Positions 31,300 to 46,100 are shown, numbered from the stretch's first letter. The stretch: DNA of 64,000 nt from Magicicada septendecula (GCA_034769895.1 CM068367.1:708816885-708880884); one strand, 5' to 3'. The notes: generated by a model not told the origin, from the sequence alone. Program-made: numbers and translations.

Positions 31300-34179
31300 A
31301 TGAAGAGGCTAGGTGAACGAGGTGGGGGTAATTTTCTATTAATGAAAATTATAGTTGAAGGGGTAAGGGAGAATTTTTTATGTGTACTAAGTTATCGGCA
31401 ACAAAGAATTAGTTCTTTGATAAAATTCCTTCCCGGGCTGTTTAGCCGTAGCCCAATGTTTCCTGCAAAACCAGACATTTCGGAAGTGCCATCGACTGCC
31501 ATCATCAGTGAAAATCGATTGTGAAAACGTGAGGTGGTATAAACGTGCTGTTAGTGACCACAATACTGTCGTTAAGGCTGAAGCAATAAGTGGAAAGTAG
31601 TAGTTTCTATGGAAACATTTCATTTCATAAATGATTTTAAATATAAATCTTAGAACATGGAAGTCATGTATAGTTCTCGAAGGGTAATTTTTATATATGG
31701 CAAACGATAACAGCCGCAAATTGAAACAGAGTCAAATGATTTATTGCATACGTACTTGATTTGTAGAGTACTCAAAACCTGTTGTTTTTGGTGAAGATCG
31801 GTTAAGGAAAAGGGGTAATTTACCAGCAACATTTTATGTTTTAAAAGGCTATTTACTATGGCAAACGATAACAGCCGCATATTCAAACAGAATCAAATAA
31901 TTTTTTGCATACAGCCCTGAATTGTAGAGTTGTCAAGAAAAATTGTTTTTGGTGAAGATGGTTAAGGGAAAGGGGTAGTTTACCTGCTACGTTTTTTTAT
32001 CAAGGTTACTTTTTTTTGGCAAATGGTAACAGCCGCAAATTCAAACACAATCAAATAATAATATTTTGCATACAGCCCTGAAATGTAGAGTTCTCAAGAC
32101 CTATTGTTTTTTGTGATGATCGGTTAAGGGAAAGGGGTAAATTCTTGGATTTCGTTGTCCATGACGTGCCCGTTACTTAACTAAACCTCTGATGAAGCCT
32201 TTTAAAGGTGAAAGCCGGTTTAGGCTGTGAGGTAAAACTTTACGTTTTTACTTATAAAAAACTTAGTGTTCCGAGTCGTTAGGAAAGGGGTAGTTTACCT
32301 CCAAATTTTATGTTTTAACAAGGGTAATTTTTTCTATGACGAACGATAACTGCCGTAAATTCAAACAGAATCAACTACACTTTTGCGTATCCTTTTGTAT
32401 TTTACAGAACTCAAGTTCTGTTGATTTTGCTGAATAGAGGTTAATGGGAAGGGGTAGTTTACCTGCAACGTTTTATATTTTAACAAGGGTATTTTCTATG
32501 GCAAACGATAACAGCCGCATATTCAAACAGAATCAAATAATTTTTTGCATACAGCCCTGAATTGTAGAGTTGTCAAGAAAAATTGTTTTTGGTGAAGATG
32601 GTTAAGGGAAAGGGGTAGTTTACCTGCTACGTTTTTTTATCAAGGTTACTTTTTTTTGGCAAATGGTAACAGCCGCAAATTCAAACACAATCAAATAATA
32701 ATATTTTGCATACAGCCCTGAAATGTAGAGTTCTCAAGACCTATTGTTTTTTGTGAAGATCGGTTAATGGAAATGGGTAAATTCTTGGATTTCGTTGTCC
32801 ATGACGTGCCCGTTACTTAACTAAACCTCTGATGAAGCCTTCTAAAGGTGAAAGCCGATTTAGGCTGTAAGGTAAAACTTTACGTTTTTACTTTTAAAAA
32901 ACTTAGTGTTCCGAGTCGTTAGGAAAGGGGTAGTTTACCTGCAAAATTTTATGTTTTAACAAGGGTAATTTTTTCTATGACGAACGATAACTGCCGTAAA
33001 TTCAAACAGAATCAACTACACTTTTGCGTATCTTTTTGTATTTTACAGAACTCAAGTTCTGTTGATTTTGTTGAAGAGAGGTTAAGGGGAAGGGGTAGTT
33101 TACCTGCAACGTTATATATTTTAACAAGGGTATTTTCTATGGCAAACGATAACAGACGCAAATTCAAACTGAATCAAATAATTTTTTACATACAGCTCTG
33201 AATTGTAGAGTTCTCAAGACATATTGTTTTTGGTGAAGATCGGTTAATGGAAAGGGGTAGTTTAACGACAACGTTTTATGTTTTAACAATGGTATTTTCT
33301 ATGGCAAACGATAACAGACGCAAATTCAAACAGAATCAAATAATTTTTTGCATACAGCCCTGAATTGTACAGTACTCAAAATCTATTGTTTTTGGATAAG
33401 ATGGTTAAGGGAATGGGGTAGTTTACCTGCAACGTTTTCTTATCAAGGTTACTTTTTTTTGGCAAACGATAACAGCCGCAAATTCAAATAGGATCAAATA
33501 ATGTTTTGAATACAGAACTGAAATGTAGTGTTCTCAAGATCTTTTGGTTTTGGTGAAGATCGCTTAAGGGAAAGGGGTTGTATACCTGCAAAATTTTATG
33601 TTTTACCAAGGATAATTTTTTATATGACGAACGATAAATGCCGCAAATTCAAACAGAATCAACTACGTTTTTGCATACCTTTTTGAATTCAGGAGAACTC
33701 AAGTTCAGTTGATTTTTTTGAAGATCGGATAAGGGAAAGGTGTAGTTTACTAGCAACATTTTATGTTTTAAGAAGGGTAATTTTTTTTGACGAAAGATAA
33801 CTGCCGTAAATTCAAAGAGAATCAAATAATTTTTTGCATACGTTCCTGAATTGTAGAGAACGCAATTTTTCGCGAAGTTCGGTTAATGGAAAGGGGTAGT
33901 TTACCTGCAACATTTTATGTTGTCACAAGAGAAATGTTTTCATGACGAACGATAACTGCCGCACATTCAAACAGAATCAAATTTTTTTTTGCATGCATCG
34001 CTGCATTGTAGAAGACTGAAGGGCTATTGATTTTGGTGAAGATCGGTTTAGAGAAAGGGGTAGTTTACCTGTAACGTTTTATGTTTTAACAAGAGTAAAG
34101 TACTTAATTTTGATAAATAAAGTATCCTGAGAAGAAGCTCATAATAATCCACTGTAGAAACCTAGATGAATAACTCTAA
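31300..34179 (+). repeat. Higher-order unit 3, 2,880 bp (18)
   Basis: Family-B core at 31,471-31,510, with the same stem II mismatch as the unit to its left. Inserts at 32,140-32,281 and 32,780-32,921; the second has GCCGATTT in place of GCCGGTTT in the stem III loop. Confidence 0.85.
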
Positions 34180-37058
34180 ATGAAGAGGCTAGGTGAACGA
34201 GGTGGGGGTAATTTTCTATTAATGAAAATTATAGTTGAAGGGGTAAGGGAGAATTTTTTATGTGTACTAAGTTATCGGCAACAAAGAATTAGTTCTTTGA
34301 TAAAATTCCTTCCCGGGCTGTTTAGCCGTAGCCCAATGTTTGCTGCAAAACCAGACATTTCGACAGTGCCATCGACTGCCATCATCAGTGAAAATCGATT
34401 GTGAAAACGTGAGGTGGTATAAACGTGCTGTTAGTGACCACAATACTGTCGTTAAGGCTGAAGCAATAAGTGGAAAGTAGTAGTTTCTATGGAAACATTT
34501 CATTTCATAAATGATTTTAAATATAAATCTTAGAACATGGAAGTCATGTATAGTTCTCGAAGGGTAATATTTATATATGGCAAACGATAACAGCCGCAAA
34601 TTGAAACAGAATCAAATGATTTATTGCATACGTACTTGATTTGTAGAGTACTCAAAACCTGTTGTTTTTGGTGAAGATCGGTTAAGGAAAAGGGGTAATT
34701 TACCAGCAACATTTTATGTTTTAAAAGGCTATTTACTATGGCAAACGATAACAGCCGCATATTCAAACAGAATCAAATAATTTTTTGCATACAGCCCTGA
34801 ATTGTAGAGTTGTCAAGAAAAATTGTTTTTGGTGAAGATGGTTAAGGGAAAGGGGTAGTTTACCTGCTACGTTTTTTTATCAAAGTTACTTTTTTTTGGC
34901 AAATGGTAACAGCCGCAAATTCAAACACAATCAAATAATAATATTTTGCATACAGCCCTGAAATGTAGAGTTCTCAAGACCTATTGTTTTTTGTGAAGAT
35001 CGGTTAAGGGAAAGGGGTAAATTCTTGGATTTCGTTGTCCATGACGTGCCCGTTACTTAACTAAACCTCTGATGAAGCCTTTTAAAGGTGAAAGCCGGTT
35101 TAGGCTGTGAGGTAAAACTTTACGTTTTTACTTATAAAAAACTTAGTGTTCCGAGTCGTTAGGAAAGGGGTAGTTTACCTCCAAATTTTATGTTTTTACA
35201 AGGGTAATTTTTTCTATGACGAACGATAACTGCCGTAAATTCAAACAGAATCAACTACACTTTTGCGTATCCTTTTGTATTTTACAGAACTCAAGTTCTG
35301 TTGATTTTGCTGAATAGAGGTTAATGGGAAGGGGTAGTTTACCTGCAACGTTTTATATTTTAACAAGGGTATTTTCTATGGCAAACGATAACAGCCGCAT
35401 ATTCAAACAGAATCAAATAATTTTTTGCATACAGCCCTGAATTGTAGAGTTGTCAAGAAAAATTGTTTTTGGTGAAGATGGTTAAGGGAAAGGGGTAGTT
35501 TACCTGCTACGTTTTTTTATCAAGGTTACTTTTTTTTGGCAAATGGTAACAGCCGCAAATTCAAACACAATCAAATAATAATATTTTGCATACAGCCCTG
35601 AAATGTAGAGTTCTCAAGACCTATTGTTTTTTGTGAAGATCGGTTAATGGAAATGGGTAAATTCTTGGATTTCGTTGTCCATGACGTGCCCGTTACTTAA
35701 CTAAACCTCTGATGAAGCCTTCTAAAGGTGAAAGCCGGTTTAGGCTGTAAGGTAAAACTTTACGTTTTTACTTTTAAAAAACTTAGTGTTCCGAGTCGTT
35801 AGGAAAGGGGTAGTTTACCTGCAAAATTTTATGTTTTAACAAGGGTAATTTTTTCTATGACGAACGATAACTGCCGTAAATTCAAACAGAATCAACTACA
35901 CTTTTGCGTATCTTTTTGTATTTTACAGAACTCAAGTTCTGTTGATTTTGTTGAAGAGAGGTTAAGGGGAAGGGGTAGTTTACCTGCAACGTTATATATT
36001 TTAACAAGGGTATTTTCTATGGCAAACGATAACAGACGCAAATTCAAACTGAATCAAATAATTTTTTACATACAGCTCAGAATTGTAGAGTTCTCAAGAC
36101 ATATTGTTTTTGGTGAAGATCGGTTAATGGAAAGGGGTAGTTTAACGACAACGTTTTATGTTTTAACAATGGTATTTTCTATGGCAAACGATAACAGACG
36201 CAAATTCAAACAGAATCAAATAATTTTTTGCATACAGCCCTGAATTGTACAGTACTCAAAATCTATTGTTTTTGGATAAGATGGTTAAGGGAATGGGGTA
36301 GTTTACCTGCAACGTTTTCTTATCAAGGTTACTTTTTTTTGGCAAACGATAACAGCCGCAAATTCAAATAGGATCAAATAATGTTTTGAATACAGAACTG
36401 AAATGTAGTGTTCTCAAGATCTTTTGGTTTTGGTGAAGATCGCTTAAGGGAAAGGGGTTGTATACCTGCAAAATTTTATGTTTTACCAAGGATAATTTTT
36501 TATATGACGAACGATAAATGCCGCAAATTCAAACAGAATCAACTACGTTTTTGCATACCTTTTTGAATTCAGGAGAACTCAAGTTCAGTTGATTTTTTGA
36601 AGATCGGATAAGGGAAAGGGGTAGTTTACTAGCAACATTTTATGTTTTAAGAAGGGTAATTTTTTTTGACGAAAGATAACTGCCGTAAATTCAAAGAGAA
36701 TCAAATAATTTTTTGCATACTTTCCTGAATTGTAGAGAACGCAATTTTTCATGAAGTTCGGTTAATGGAAAGGGGTAGTTTACCTGCAACATTTTATGTT
36801 GTCACAAGAGAAATGTTTTCATGACGAACGATAACTGCCGCACATTCAAACAGAATCAAATTTTTTTTTGCATGCATCGCTGCATTGTAGAGGACTGAAG
36901 GCCTATTGATTTTGGTGAAGATCGGTTTAGAGAAAGGGGTAGTTTACCTGTAACGTTTTATGTTTTAACAAGAGTAAAGTACTTAATTTTGATAAATAAA
37001 GTATCCTGAGAAGAAGCTCATAATAATCCACTGTAGAAACCTAGATGAATAACTCTAA
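34180..37058 (+). repeat. Higher-order unit 4, 2,879 bp (18), reference unit
   Basis: Layout read in detail: block to 34,576, monomers starting 34,577, 34,738 and 34,896 (the last carrying the first insert, 35,020-35,161, between GGAAAGGGGTA at 35,009-35,019 and 35,162-35,172), next monomer at 35,216, second insert 35,660-35,801, then plain monomers. Family-B core at 34,351-34,390 with a wobble in stem II. The insert-bearing monomer spans exactly 320 bp, and the whole block with its spacer about 635 bp, so the 160-bp register is kept throughout. Confidence 0.85.
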
Positions 37059-39775
37059 ATGAAGAGGCTAGGTGAACGAGGTGGGGGTAATTTTCTATTA
37101 ATGAAAATTATAGTTGAAGGGGTAAGGGAGAATTTTTTATGTGTACTAAGTTATCGGCAACAAAGAATTAGTTCTTTGATAAAATTCCTTCCCGGGCTGT
37201 TTAGCCGTAGCCCAATGTTTCCTGCAAAACCAGACATTTCGGCAGTGCCATCGACTGCCATCATCAGTGAAAATCGATTGTGAAAACGTGAGGTGGTATA
37301 AACGTGCTGTTAGTGACCAGAATAGTGTCGTTAAGGCTGAAGCAATAAGTGGAAAGTAGTAGTTTCTATGGAAACATTTCATTTCATAAATGATTTTAAA
37401 TATAAATCTTAGAACATGGAAGTCATGTATAGTTCTCGAAGGGTAATTTTTATATATGGCAAACGATAACAGCCGCAAATTCAAACAGAATCAAATGATT
37501 TTTTGCATACGTACTTGATTTGTAGAGTACTCAAAACCTGTTGTTTTTGGTGAAGATCGGTTAAGGAAAAGGGGTAATTTACCAGCAACATTTTATGTTT
37601 TAAAAGGCTATTTACTATGGCAAACGATAACAGCCGCATATTCAAACAGAATCAAATAATTTTTTGCATACAGCCCTGAATTGTAGAGTTGTCAAGAAAA
37701 ATTGTTTTTGGTGAAGATGGTTAAGGGAAAGGGGTAGTTTACCGGCTACGTTTTTTTATCAAAGTTACTTTTTTTTGGCAAATGGTAACAGCCGCAAATT
37801 CAAACACAATCAAATAATAATATTTTGCATACAGCCCTGAAATGTAGAGTTCTCAAGACCTATTGTTTTTTGTGAAGATCGGTTAAGGGAAAGGGGTAAA
37901 TTCTTGGATTTCGTTGTCCATGACGTGCCCGTTACTTAACTAAACCTCTGATGAAGCCTTTTAAAGGTGAAAGCCGGTTTAGGCTGTGAGGTAAAACTTT
38001 ACGTTTTTACTTATAAAAAACTTAGTGTTCCGAGTCGTTAGGAAAGGGGTAGTTTACCTCCAAATTTTATGTTTTAACAAGGGTAATTTTTTTTATGACG
38101 AACGATAACTGCCGTAAATTCAAACAGAATCAACTACACTTTTGCGTATCCTTTTGTATTTTACAGAACTCAAGTTCTGTTGATTTTGCTGAAGAGAGGT
38201 TAAGGGGAAGGGGTAGTTTACCTGCAACGTTTTTATTTTAACAAGGGTATTTTCTATGGCAAACGATAACAGCCGCATATTCAAACAGAATCAAATAATT
38301 TTTTGCATACAGCCCTGAATTGTAGAGTTGTCAAGAAAAATTGTTTTTCGTGAAGATGGTTAAGGGAAAGAGGTAGTTTACCTGCTACGTTTTTTTATCA
38401 AGGTTACTTTTTTTTGGCAAATGGTAACAGCCGCAAATTCAAACACAATCAAATAATAATATTTTGCATACAGCCCTGAAATGTAGAGTTCTCAAGACCT
38501 ATTGTTTTTTGTGAAGATCGGTTAATGGAAATGGGTAAATTCTTGGATTTCGTTGTCCATGACGTGCCCGTTACTTAACTAAACCTCTGATGAAGCCTTC
38601 TAAAGGTGAAAGCCGGTTTAGGCTGTAAGGTAAAACTTTACGTTTTTACTTATAAAAAACTTAGTGTTCCGAGTCGTTAGGAAAGGGGTAGTTTACCTGC
38701 AAAATTTTATGTTTTAACAAGGGTAATTTTTTCTATGACGAACGATAACTGCCGTAAATTCAAACAGAATCAACTACACTTTTGCCTATCTTTTTGTATT
38801 TTACAGAACTCAAGTTCTGTTGATTTTGTTGAAGATCGGTTAATGGAAAGGGGTAGTTTAACGACAACGTTTTATGTTTTAACAATGGTATTTTCTATGG
38901 CAAACGATAACAGACGCAAATTCAAACAGAATCAAATAATTTTTTGCGTACAGCCCTGAATTGTACAGTACTCAAAATCTATTGTTTTTGGATAAGATGG
39001 TTAAGGGAATGGGGTAGTTTACCTGCAACGTTTTCTTATCAAGGTTACTTTTTTTTGGCAAACGATAACAGCCGCAATTTCAAATAGGATCAGATAATGT
39101 TTTGAATACAGAACTGAAATGTAGTGTTCTCAAGATCTTTTGGTTTTGGTGAAGATCGCTTAAGGGAAAGGGGTTGTATACCTGCAACATTTTATGTTTT
39201 ACCAAGGATAATTTTTTATATGACGAACGATAAATGCCGCAAATTCAAACAGAATCAACTACGTTTTTGCATACCTATTTGAATTCAGGAGAACTCAAGT
39301 TCAGTTGATTTTATTGAAGATCGGATAAGGGAAAGGGGTAGTTTACTAGCAACATTTTATGTTTTAAGAAGGGTAATTTTTTTTGACGAAAGATAACTGC
39401 CGTAAATTCAAAGAGAATCAAATAATTTTTTGCATACGTTCCTGAATTGTAGAGAACGCAATTTTTCGCGAAGTTCGGTTAATGGAAAGGGGTAGTTTAC
39501 CTGCAACATTTTATGTTGTCACAAGAGAAATGTTTTCATGACGAACGATAACTGCCGCACATTCAAACAGAATCAAATTTTTTTTTGCATGCATCGCTGC
39601 ATTGTAGAGGACTGAAGGCCTATTGATTTTGGTGAAGATCGGTTTAGAGAAAGGGGTAGTTTACCTGTAACGTTTTATGTTTTAACAAGAGTAAAGTACT
39701 TAATTTTGATAAATAAAGTATCCTGAGAAGAAGCTCATAATAATCCACTGTAGAAACCTAGATGAATAACTCTAA
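37059..39775 (+). repeat. Higher-order unit 5, 2,717 bp (17)
   Basis: Family-B core at 37,230-37,269. Inserts at 37,899-38,040 and 38,538-38,679. One monomer is missing: at about 38,830 the first half of the TTGATTTTGTTGAAGA monomer is fused to the second half of the monomer with TTAATGGAAAGG, a clean in-phase deletion by unequal exchange. Confidence 0.85.
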
Positions 39776-42700
39776 ATGAAGAGGCTAGGTGAACGAGGTG
39801 GGGGTAATTTTCTATTAATGAAAATTATAGTTGAAGGGGTAAGGGAGAATTTTTTATGTGTACTAAGTTATCGGCAACAAAGAATTAGTTCTTTGATAAA
39901 ATTCCTTCCCGGGCTGTTTAGCCGTAGCCCAATGTTTCCTGCAAAACCAGACATTTCGGCAGTGCCATCGACTGCCATCATCAGTGAAAACCGATTGTGA
40001 AAACGTGAGGTGGTATAAACGTGCTGTTAGTGACCACAATACTGTCGTTAAGGCTGAAGCAATAAGTGGAAAGTAGTAGTTTCTATGGAAACATTTCATT
40101 TCATAAATGATTTTAAATATAAATCTTAGAACATGGAAGTCATGTATAGTTCTCGAAGGGTAATTTTTATATATGGCAAACGATAACAGCCGCAAATTCA
40201 AACAGAATCAAATGATTTTTTGCATACGTACTTGATTTGTAGAGTACTCAAAACCTGTTGTTTTTGGTGAAGATCGGTTAAGGAAAAGGGGTAATTTACC
40301 AGCAACATTTTATGTTTTAAAAGGCTATTTACTATGGCAAACGATAACAGACGCATATTCAAACAGAATCAAATAATTTTTTGCATACAGCCCTGAATTG
40401 TAGAGTTGTCAAGAAAAATTGTTTTTGGTGAAGATGGTTAAGGGAAAGGGGTAGTTTACCTGCTACGTTTTTTTATCAAAGTTACTTTTTTTTGGCAAAT
40501 GGTAACAGCCGCAAATTCAAACACAATCAAATAATAATATTTTGCATACAGCCCTGAAATGTAGAGTTCTCAAGACCTATTGTTTTTTGTGAAGATCGGT
40601 TAAGGGAAAGGGGTAAATTCTTGGATTTCGTTGTCCATGACGTGCCCGTTACTTAACTAAACCTCTGATGAAGCCTTTAAAGGTGAAAGCCGGTTTAGGC
40701 TGTAAGGTAAAACTTTACGTTTTTACTTATAAAAAACTTAGTTTTCCCAGTCGTTAGGAAAGGGGTAGTTTACCTGCAAAATTTTATGTTTTAACAAGGG
40801 TAATTTTTTCTATGACGAACGATAACTGCCGTAAATTCAAACAGAATCAACTACACTTTTGCGTATCCTTTTGTATTTTACAGAACTCAAGTTCTGTTGA
40901 TTTTGTTGAAGAGAGGTTAAGGGGAAGGGGTAGTTTACCTGCAACATTTTATATTTTAACAAGGGTATTTTCTATGGCAAACGATAAGAGCCGCATATTC
41001 AAACAGAATCAAATATTTTTTTGCATACAGCCCTGAATTGTAGAGTTGTCAAGAAAAATTGTTTTTGGTGAAGATGGTTAAGGGAAAGGGGTAGTTTACC
41101 TGCTACGTTTTTTTATCAAGGTTACTTTTTTTTGGCAAATGGTAACAGCCGCAAATTCAAACACAATCAAATAATAATATTTTGCATACAGCCCTGAAAT
41201 GTAGAGTTCTCAAGACCTATTGTTTTTTGTGAAGATCGGTTAATGGAAATGGGTAAATTCTTGGATTTCGCAGTCCATGACGTGCCCGTTACATAACTAA
41301 ACCTCTGATGAAGCCTTCTAAAGGTGAAAGCCGGTTTAGGCTGTAAGGTAAAACTTTACGTTTTTACTTATAAAAAAATTAGTGTTCCGAGTCGTTAGGA
41401 AAGGGGTAGTTTACCTGCAAAATTTTATGTTTTAACAAGGGTAATTTTTTCTATGACGAACGATAACTGCAGTAAATTCAATCAGAATCAACTACACTTT
41501 TGCGTATCCTTTTGTATTTTACAGAACTCAAGTTCTGTTGATTTTGTTGAAGAGAGGTTCAGGGGAAGGGGTAGTTTACCTGCAACATTTTATATTTTAA
41601 CAAGGGTATTTTCTATGGCAAACGATAACAGCCGCATATTCAAACAGAATCAAATAATTTTTTGCACACAGCCCTGAATTGTAGAGTTGTCAAGAAAAAT
41701 TGTTTTTGGTGAAGATGGTTAAGGGAAAGGGGTAGTTTACCTGCTACGTTTTTTTATCAAGGTTACTTTTTTTTGGCAAATGGTAACAGCCGCATATTCA
41801 AACACAATCAAATAATAATATTTTGCTTACAGCCCTGAAATGTAGAGTTCTCAAAACCTATTGTTTTTTGTGAAGATCGGTTAATGGAAATGGGTAAATT
41901 CTTGGATTTCGCAGTCCATGACGTGCCCGTTACATAACTAAACCTCTGATGAAGCCTTCTAAAGGTGAAAGCCGGTTTAGGCTGTAAGGTAAAACTTTAC
42001 GTTTTTACTTATAAGAAACTTAGTGTTCCGAGTCGTTAGGAAAGGGGTAGTTTACCTGCAAAATTTTATGTTTTACAAAGGGTTATTTTTTCTATGACGA
42101 ACGATAACTGCCGTAAATTCAAACAGAATCAACTACACTTTTGCCTATCTTTTTGTATTTTACAGAACTCAAGTTCTGTTGATTTTGTTGAAGATCGGTT
42201 AATGGAAAGGGGTAGTTTAACGACAACGTTTTATGTTTTAACAATGGTATTTTCTATGGCAAACGATAACAGACGCAAATTCAAACAGAATCAAATAATT
42301 TTTTGCATACAGCCCTGAATTGTACAGTACTCAAAATCTATTGTTTTTGGATAAGATGGTTAAGGGAATGGGGTAGTTTACCTGCAACGTTTTCTTATCA
42401 AGGTTACTTTTTTTTGGCAAACGATAACAGCCGCAATTTCAAATAGGATCAGATAAAGTTTTGAATACAGAACTGAAATGTAGTGTTCTCAAGATCTTTT
42501 GGTTTTGGTGAAGATCGCTTAAGGGAAAGGGGTTGTATACCTGCAACATTTTATGTTTTACCAAGGATAATTTTTTATATGACGAACGATAAATGCCGCA
42601 AATTCAAACAGAATCAACTACGTTTTTGCATACCTATTTGAATTCAGGAGAACTCAAGTTCAGTTGATTTTATTGAAGATCGGATAAGGGAAAGGGGTAG

Positions 42701-43134
42701 TTTACTAGCAACGTTTTATGTTTTAAGAAGGGTAATTTTTTTTGACGAAAGATAACTGCCGTAAATTCAAAGAGAATCAAATAATTTTTTGCATACGTTC
42801 CTGAATTGTAGAGAACGCAATTTTTCGCGAAGTTCGGTTAATGGAAAGGGGTAGTTTACCTGCAACATTTTATGTTGTCACAAGAGAAATGTTTTCATGA
42901 CGAACGATAACTGCCGCACATTCAAACAGAATCAAATTTTTTTTTGCATGCATCGCTGCATTGTAGAGGACTGAAGGCCTATTGATTTTGGTGAAGATCG
43001 GTTTAGAGAAAGGGGTAGTTTACCTGTAACATTTTATGTTTTAACAAGAGTAAAGTACTTAATTTTGATAAATAAAGTATCCTGAGAAGAAGCTCATAAT
43101 AATCCACTGTAGAAACCTAGATGAATAACTCTAA
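39776..43134 (+). repeat. Higher-order unit 6, 3,359 bp (21)
   Basis: Family-B core at 39,947-39,986. Inserts at 40,616-40,756 (141 bp), 41,256-41,397 and 41,897-42,038. It has the same hybrid monomer as the unit to its left (about 42,185) plus one extra 640-bp subunit. From here on the second-type inserts read TTTCGCAGTCC and TTACATAAC instead of TTTCGTTGTCC and TTACTTAAC. Confidence 0.85.
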
Positions 43135-46100
43135 ATGAAGAGGCTAGGTGAACGAGGTGGGGGTAATTATCTATTAATGAAAATTATAGTTGAAGGGGTA
43201 AGGGAGAATTTTTTATGTGTACTAAGTTATCGGCAACAAAGAATTAGTTCTTTGATAAAATTCCTTCCCGGGCTGTTTAGCCGTAGCCCAATGTTTCCTG
43301 CAAAACCAGACATTTCGGCAGTGCCATCGACTGCCATCATCAGTGAAAACCGATTGTGAAAACGTGAGGTGGTATAAACGTGCTGTTAGTGACCACAATA
43401 CTGTCGTTAAGGCTGAAGCAATAAGTGGAAAGTAGTAGTTTCTATGGAAACATTTCATTTCATAAATGATTTTAAATATAAATCTTAGAACATGGAAGTC
43501 ATGTATAGTTCTCGAAGGGTAATTTTTATATATGGCAAACGATAACAGCCGCAAATTCAAACAGAATCAAATGATTTTTTGCATACGTACTTGATTTGTA
43601 GAGTACTCAAAACCTGTTGTTTTTGGTGAAGATCGGTTAAGGAAAAGGGGTAATTTACCAGCAACATTTTATGTTTTAAAAGGCTATTTACTATGGCAAA
43701 CGATAACAGACGCATATTCAAACAGAATCAAATAATTTTTTGCATACAGCCCTGAATTGTAGAGTTGTCAAGAAAAATTGTTTTTGGTGAAGATGGTTAA
43801 GGGAAAGGGGTAGTTTACCTGCTACGTTTTTTTATCAAAGTTACTTTTTTTTGGCAAATGGTAACAGCCGCAAATTCAAACACAATCAAATAATAATATT
43901 TTGCATACAGCCCTGAAATGTAGAGTTCTCAAGACCTATTGTTTTTTGTGAAGATCGGTTAAGGGAAAGGGGTAAATTCTTGGATTTCGTTGTCCATGAC
44001 GTGCCCGTTACTTAACTAAACCTCTGATGAAGCCTTTAAAGGTGAAAGCCGGTTTAGGCTGTAAGGTAAAACTTTACGTTTTTACTTATAAAAAACTTAG
44101 TTTTCCCAGTCGTTAGGAAAGGGGTAGTTTACCTGCAAAATTTTATGTTTTAACAAGGGTAATTTTTTCTATGACGAACGATAACTGCCGTAAATTCAAA
44201 CAGAATCAACTACACTTTTGCGTATCCTTTTGTATTTTACAGAACTCAAGTTCTGTTGATTTTGTTGAAGAGAGGTTAAGGGGAAGGGGTAGTTTACCTG
44301 CAACATTTTATATTTTAACAAGGGTATTTTCTATGGCAAACGATAAGAGCCGCATATTCAAACAGAATCAAATATTTTTTTGCATACAGCCCTGAATTGT
44401 AGAGTTGTCAAGAAAAATTGTTTTTGGTGAAGATGGTTAAGGGAAAGGGGTAGTTTACCTGCTACGTTTTTTTATCAAGGTTACTTTTTTTTGGCAAATG
44501 GTAACAGCCGCAAATTCAAACACAATCAAATAATAATATTTTGCATACAGCCCTGAAATGTAGAGTTCTCAAGACCTATTGTTTTTTGTGAAGATCGGTT
44601 AATGGAAATGGGTAAATTCTTGGATTTCGCAGTCCATGACGTGCCCGTTACATAACTAAACCTCTGATGAAGCCTTCTAAAGGTGAAAGCCGGTTTAGGC
44701 TGTAAGGTAAAACTTTACGTTTTTACTTATAAAAAAATTAGTGTTTCGAGTCGTTAGGAAAGGGGTAGTTTACCTGCAAAATTTTATGTTTTAACAAGGG
44801 TAATTTTTTCTATGACGAACGATAACTGCAGTAAATTCAATCAGAATCAACTACACTTTTGCGTATCCTTTTGTATTTTACAGAACTCAAGTTCTGTTGA
44901 TTTTGTTGAAGAGAGGTTCAGGGGAAGGGGTAGTTTACCTGCAACATTTTATATTTTAACAAGGGTATTTTCTATGGCAAACGATAACAGCCGCATATTC
45001 AAACAGAATCAAATAATTTTTTGCACACAGCCCTGAATTGTAGAGTTGTCAAGAAAAATTGTTTTTGGTGAAGATGGTTAAGGGAAAGGGGTAGTTTACC
45101 TGCTACGTTTTTTTATCAAGGTTACTTTTTTTTGGCAAATGGTAACAGCCGCATATTCAAACACAATCAAATAATAATATTTTGCTTACAGCCCTGAAAT
45201 GTAGAGTTCTCAAAACCTATTGTTTTTTGTGAAGATCGGTTAATGGAAATGGGTAAATTCTTGGATTTCGCAGTCCATGACGTGCCCGTTACATAACTAA
45301 ACCTCTGATGAAGCCTTCTAAAGGTGAAAGCCGGTTTAGGCTGTAAGGTAAAACTTTACGTTTTTACTTATAAGAAACTTAGTGTTCCGAGTCGTTAGGA
45401 AAGGGGTAGTTTACCTGCAAAATTTTATGTTTTACAAAGGGTTATTTTTTCTATGACGAACGATAACTGCCGTAAATTCAAACAGAATCAACTACACTTT
45501 TGCCTATCTTTTTGTATTTTACAGAACTCAAGTTCTGTTGATTTTGTTGAAGATCGGTTAATGGAAAGGGGTAGTTTAACGACAACGTTTTATGTTTTAA
45601 CAATGGTATTTTCTATGGCAAACGATAACAGACGCAAATTCAAACAGAATCAAATAATTTTTTGCATACAGCCCTGAATTGTACAGTACTCAAAATCTAT
45701 TGTTTTTGGATAAGATGGTTAAGGGAATGGGGTAGTTTACCTGCAACGTTTTCTTATCAAGGTTACTTTTTTTTGGCAAACGATAACAGCCGCAATTTCA
45801 AATAGGATCAGATAAAGTTTTGAATACAGAACTGAAATGTAGTGTTCTCAAGATCTTTTGGTTTTGGTGAAGATCGCTTAAGGGAAAGGGGTTGTATACC
45901 TGCAACATTTTATGTTTTACCAAGGATAATTTTTTATATGACGAACGATAAATGCCGCAAATTCAAACAGAATCAACTACGTTTTTGCATACCTATTTGA
46001 ATTCAGGAGAACTCAAGTTCAGTTGATTTTATTGAAGATCGGATAAGGGAAAGGGGTAGTTTACTAGCAACGTTTTATGTTTTAAGAAGGGTAATTTTTT

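Noticed and set aside
34577..34737. Hammerhead motif in the plain 160-bp monomer (GTGAAGA...GAAA)
   Set aside because: GGTGAAGATCGG...GGGAAAGG has a loose likeness to the core, but the essential first C is G and no stems form around it. The monomer itself is not called a ribozyme.
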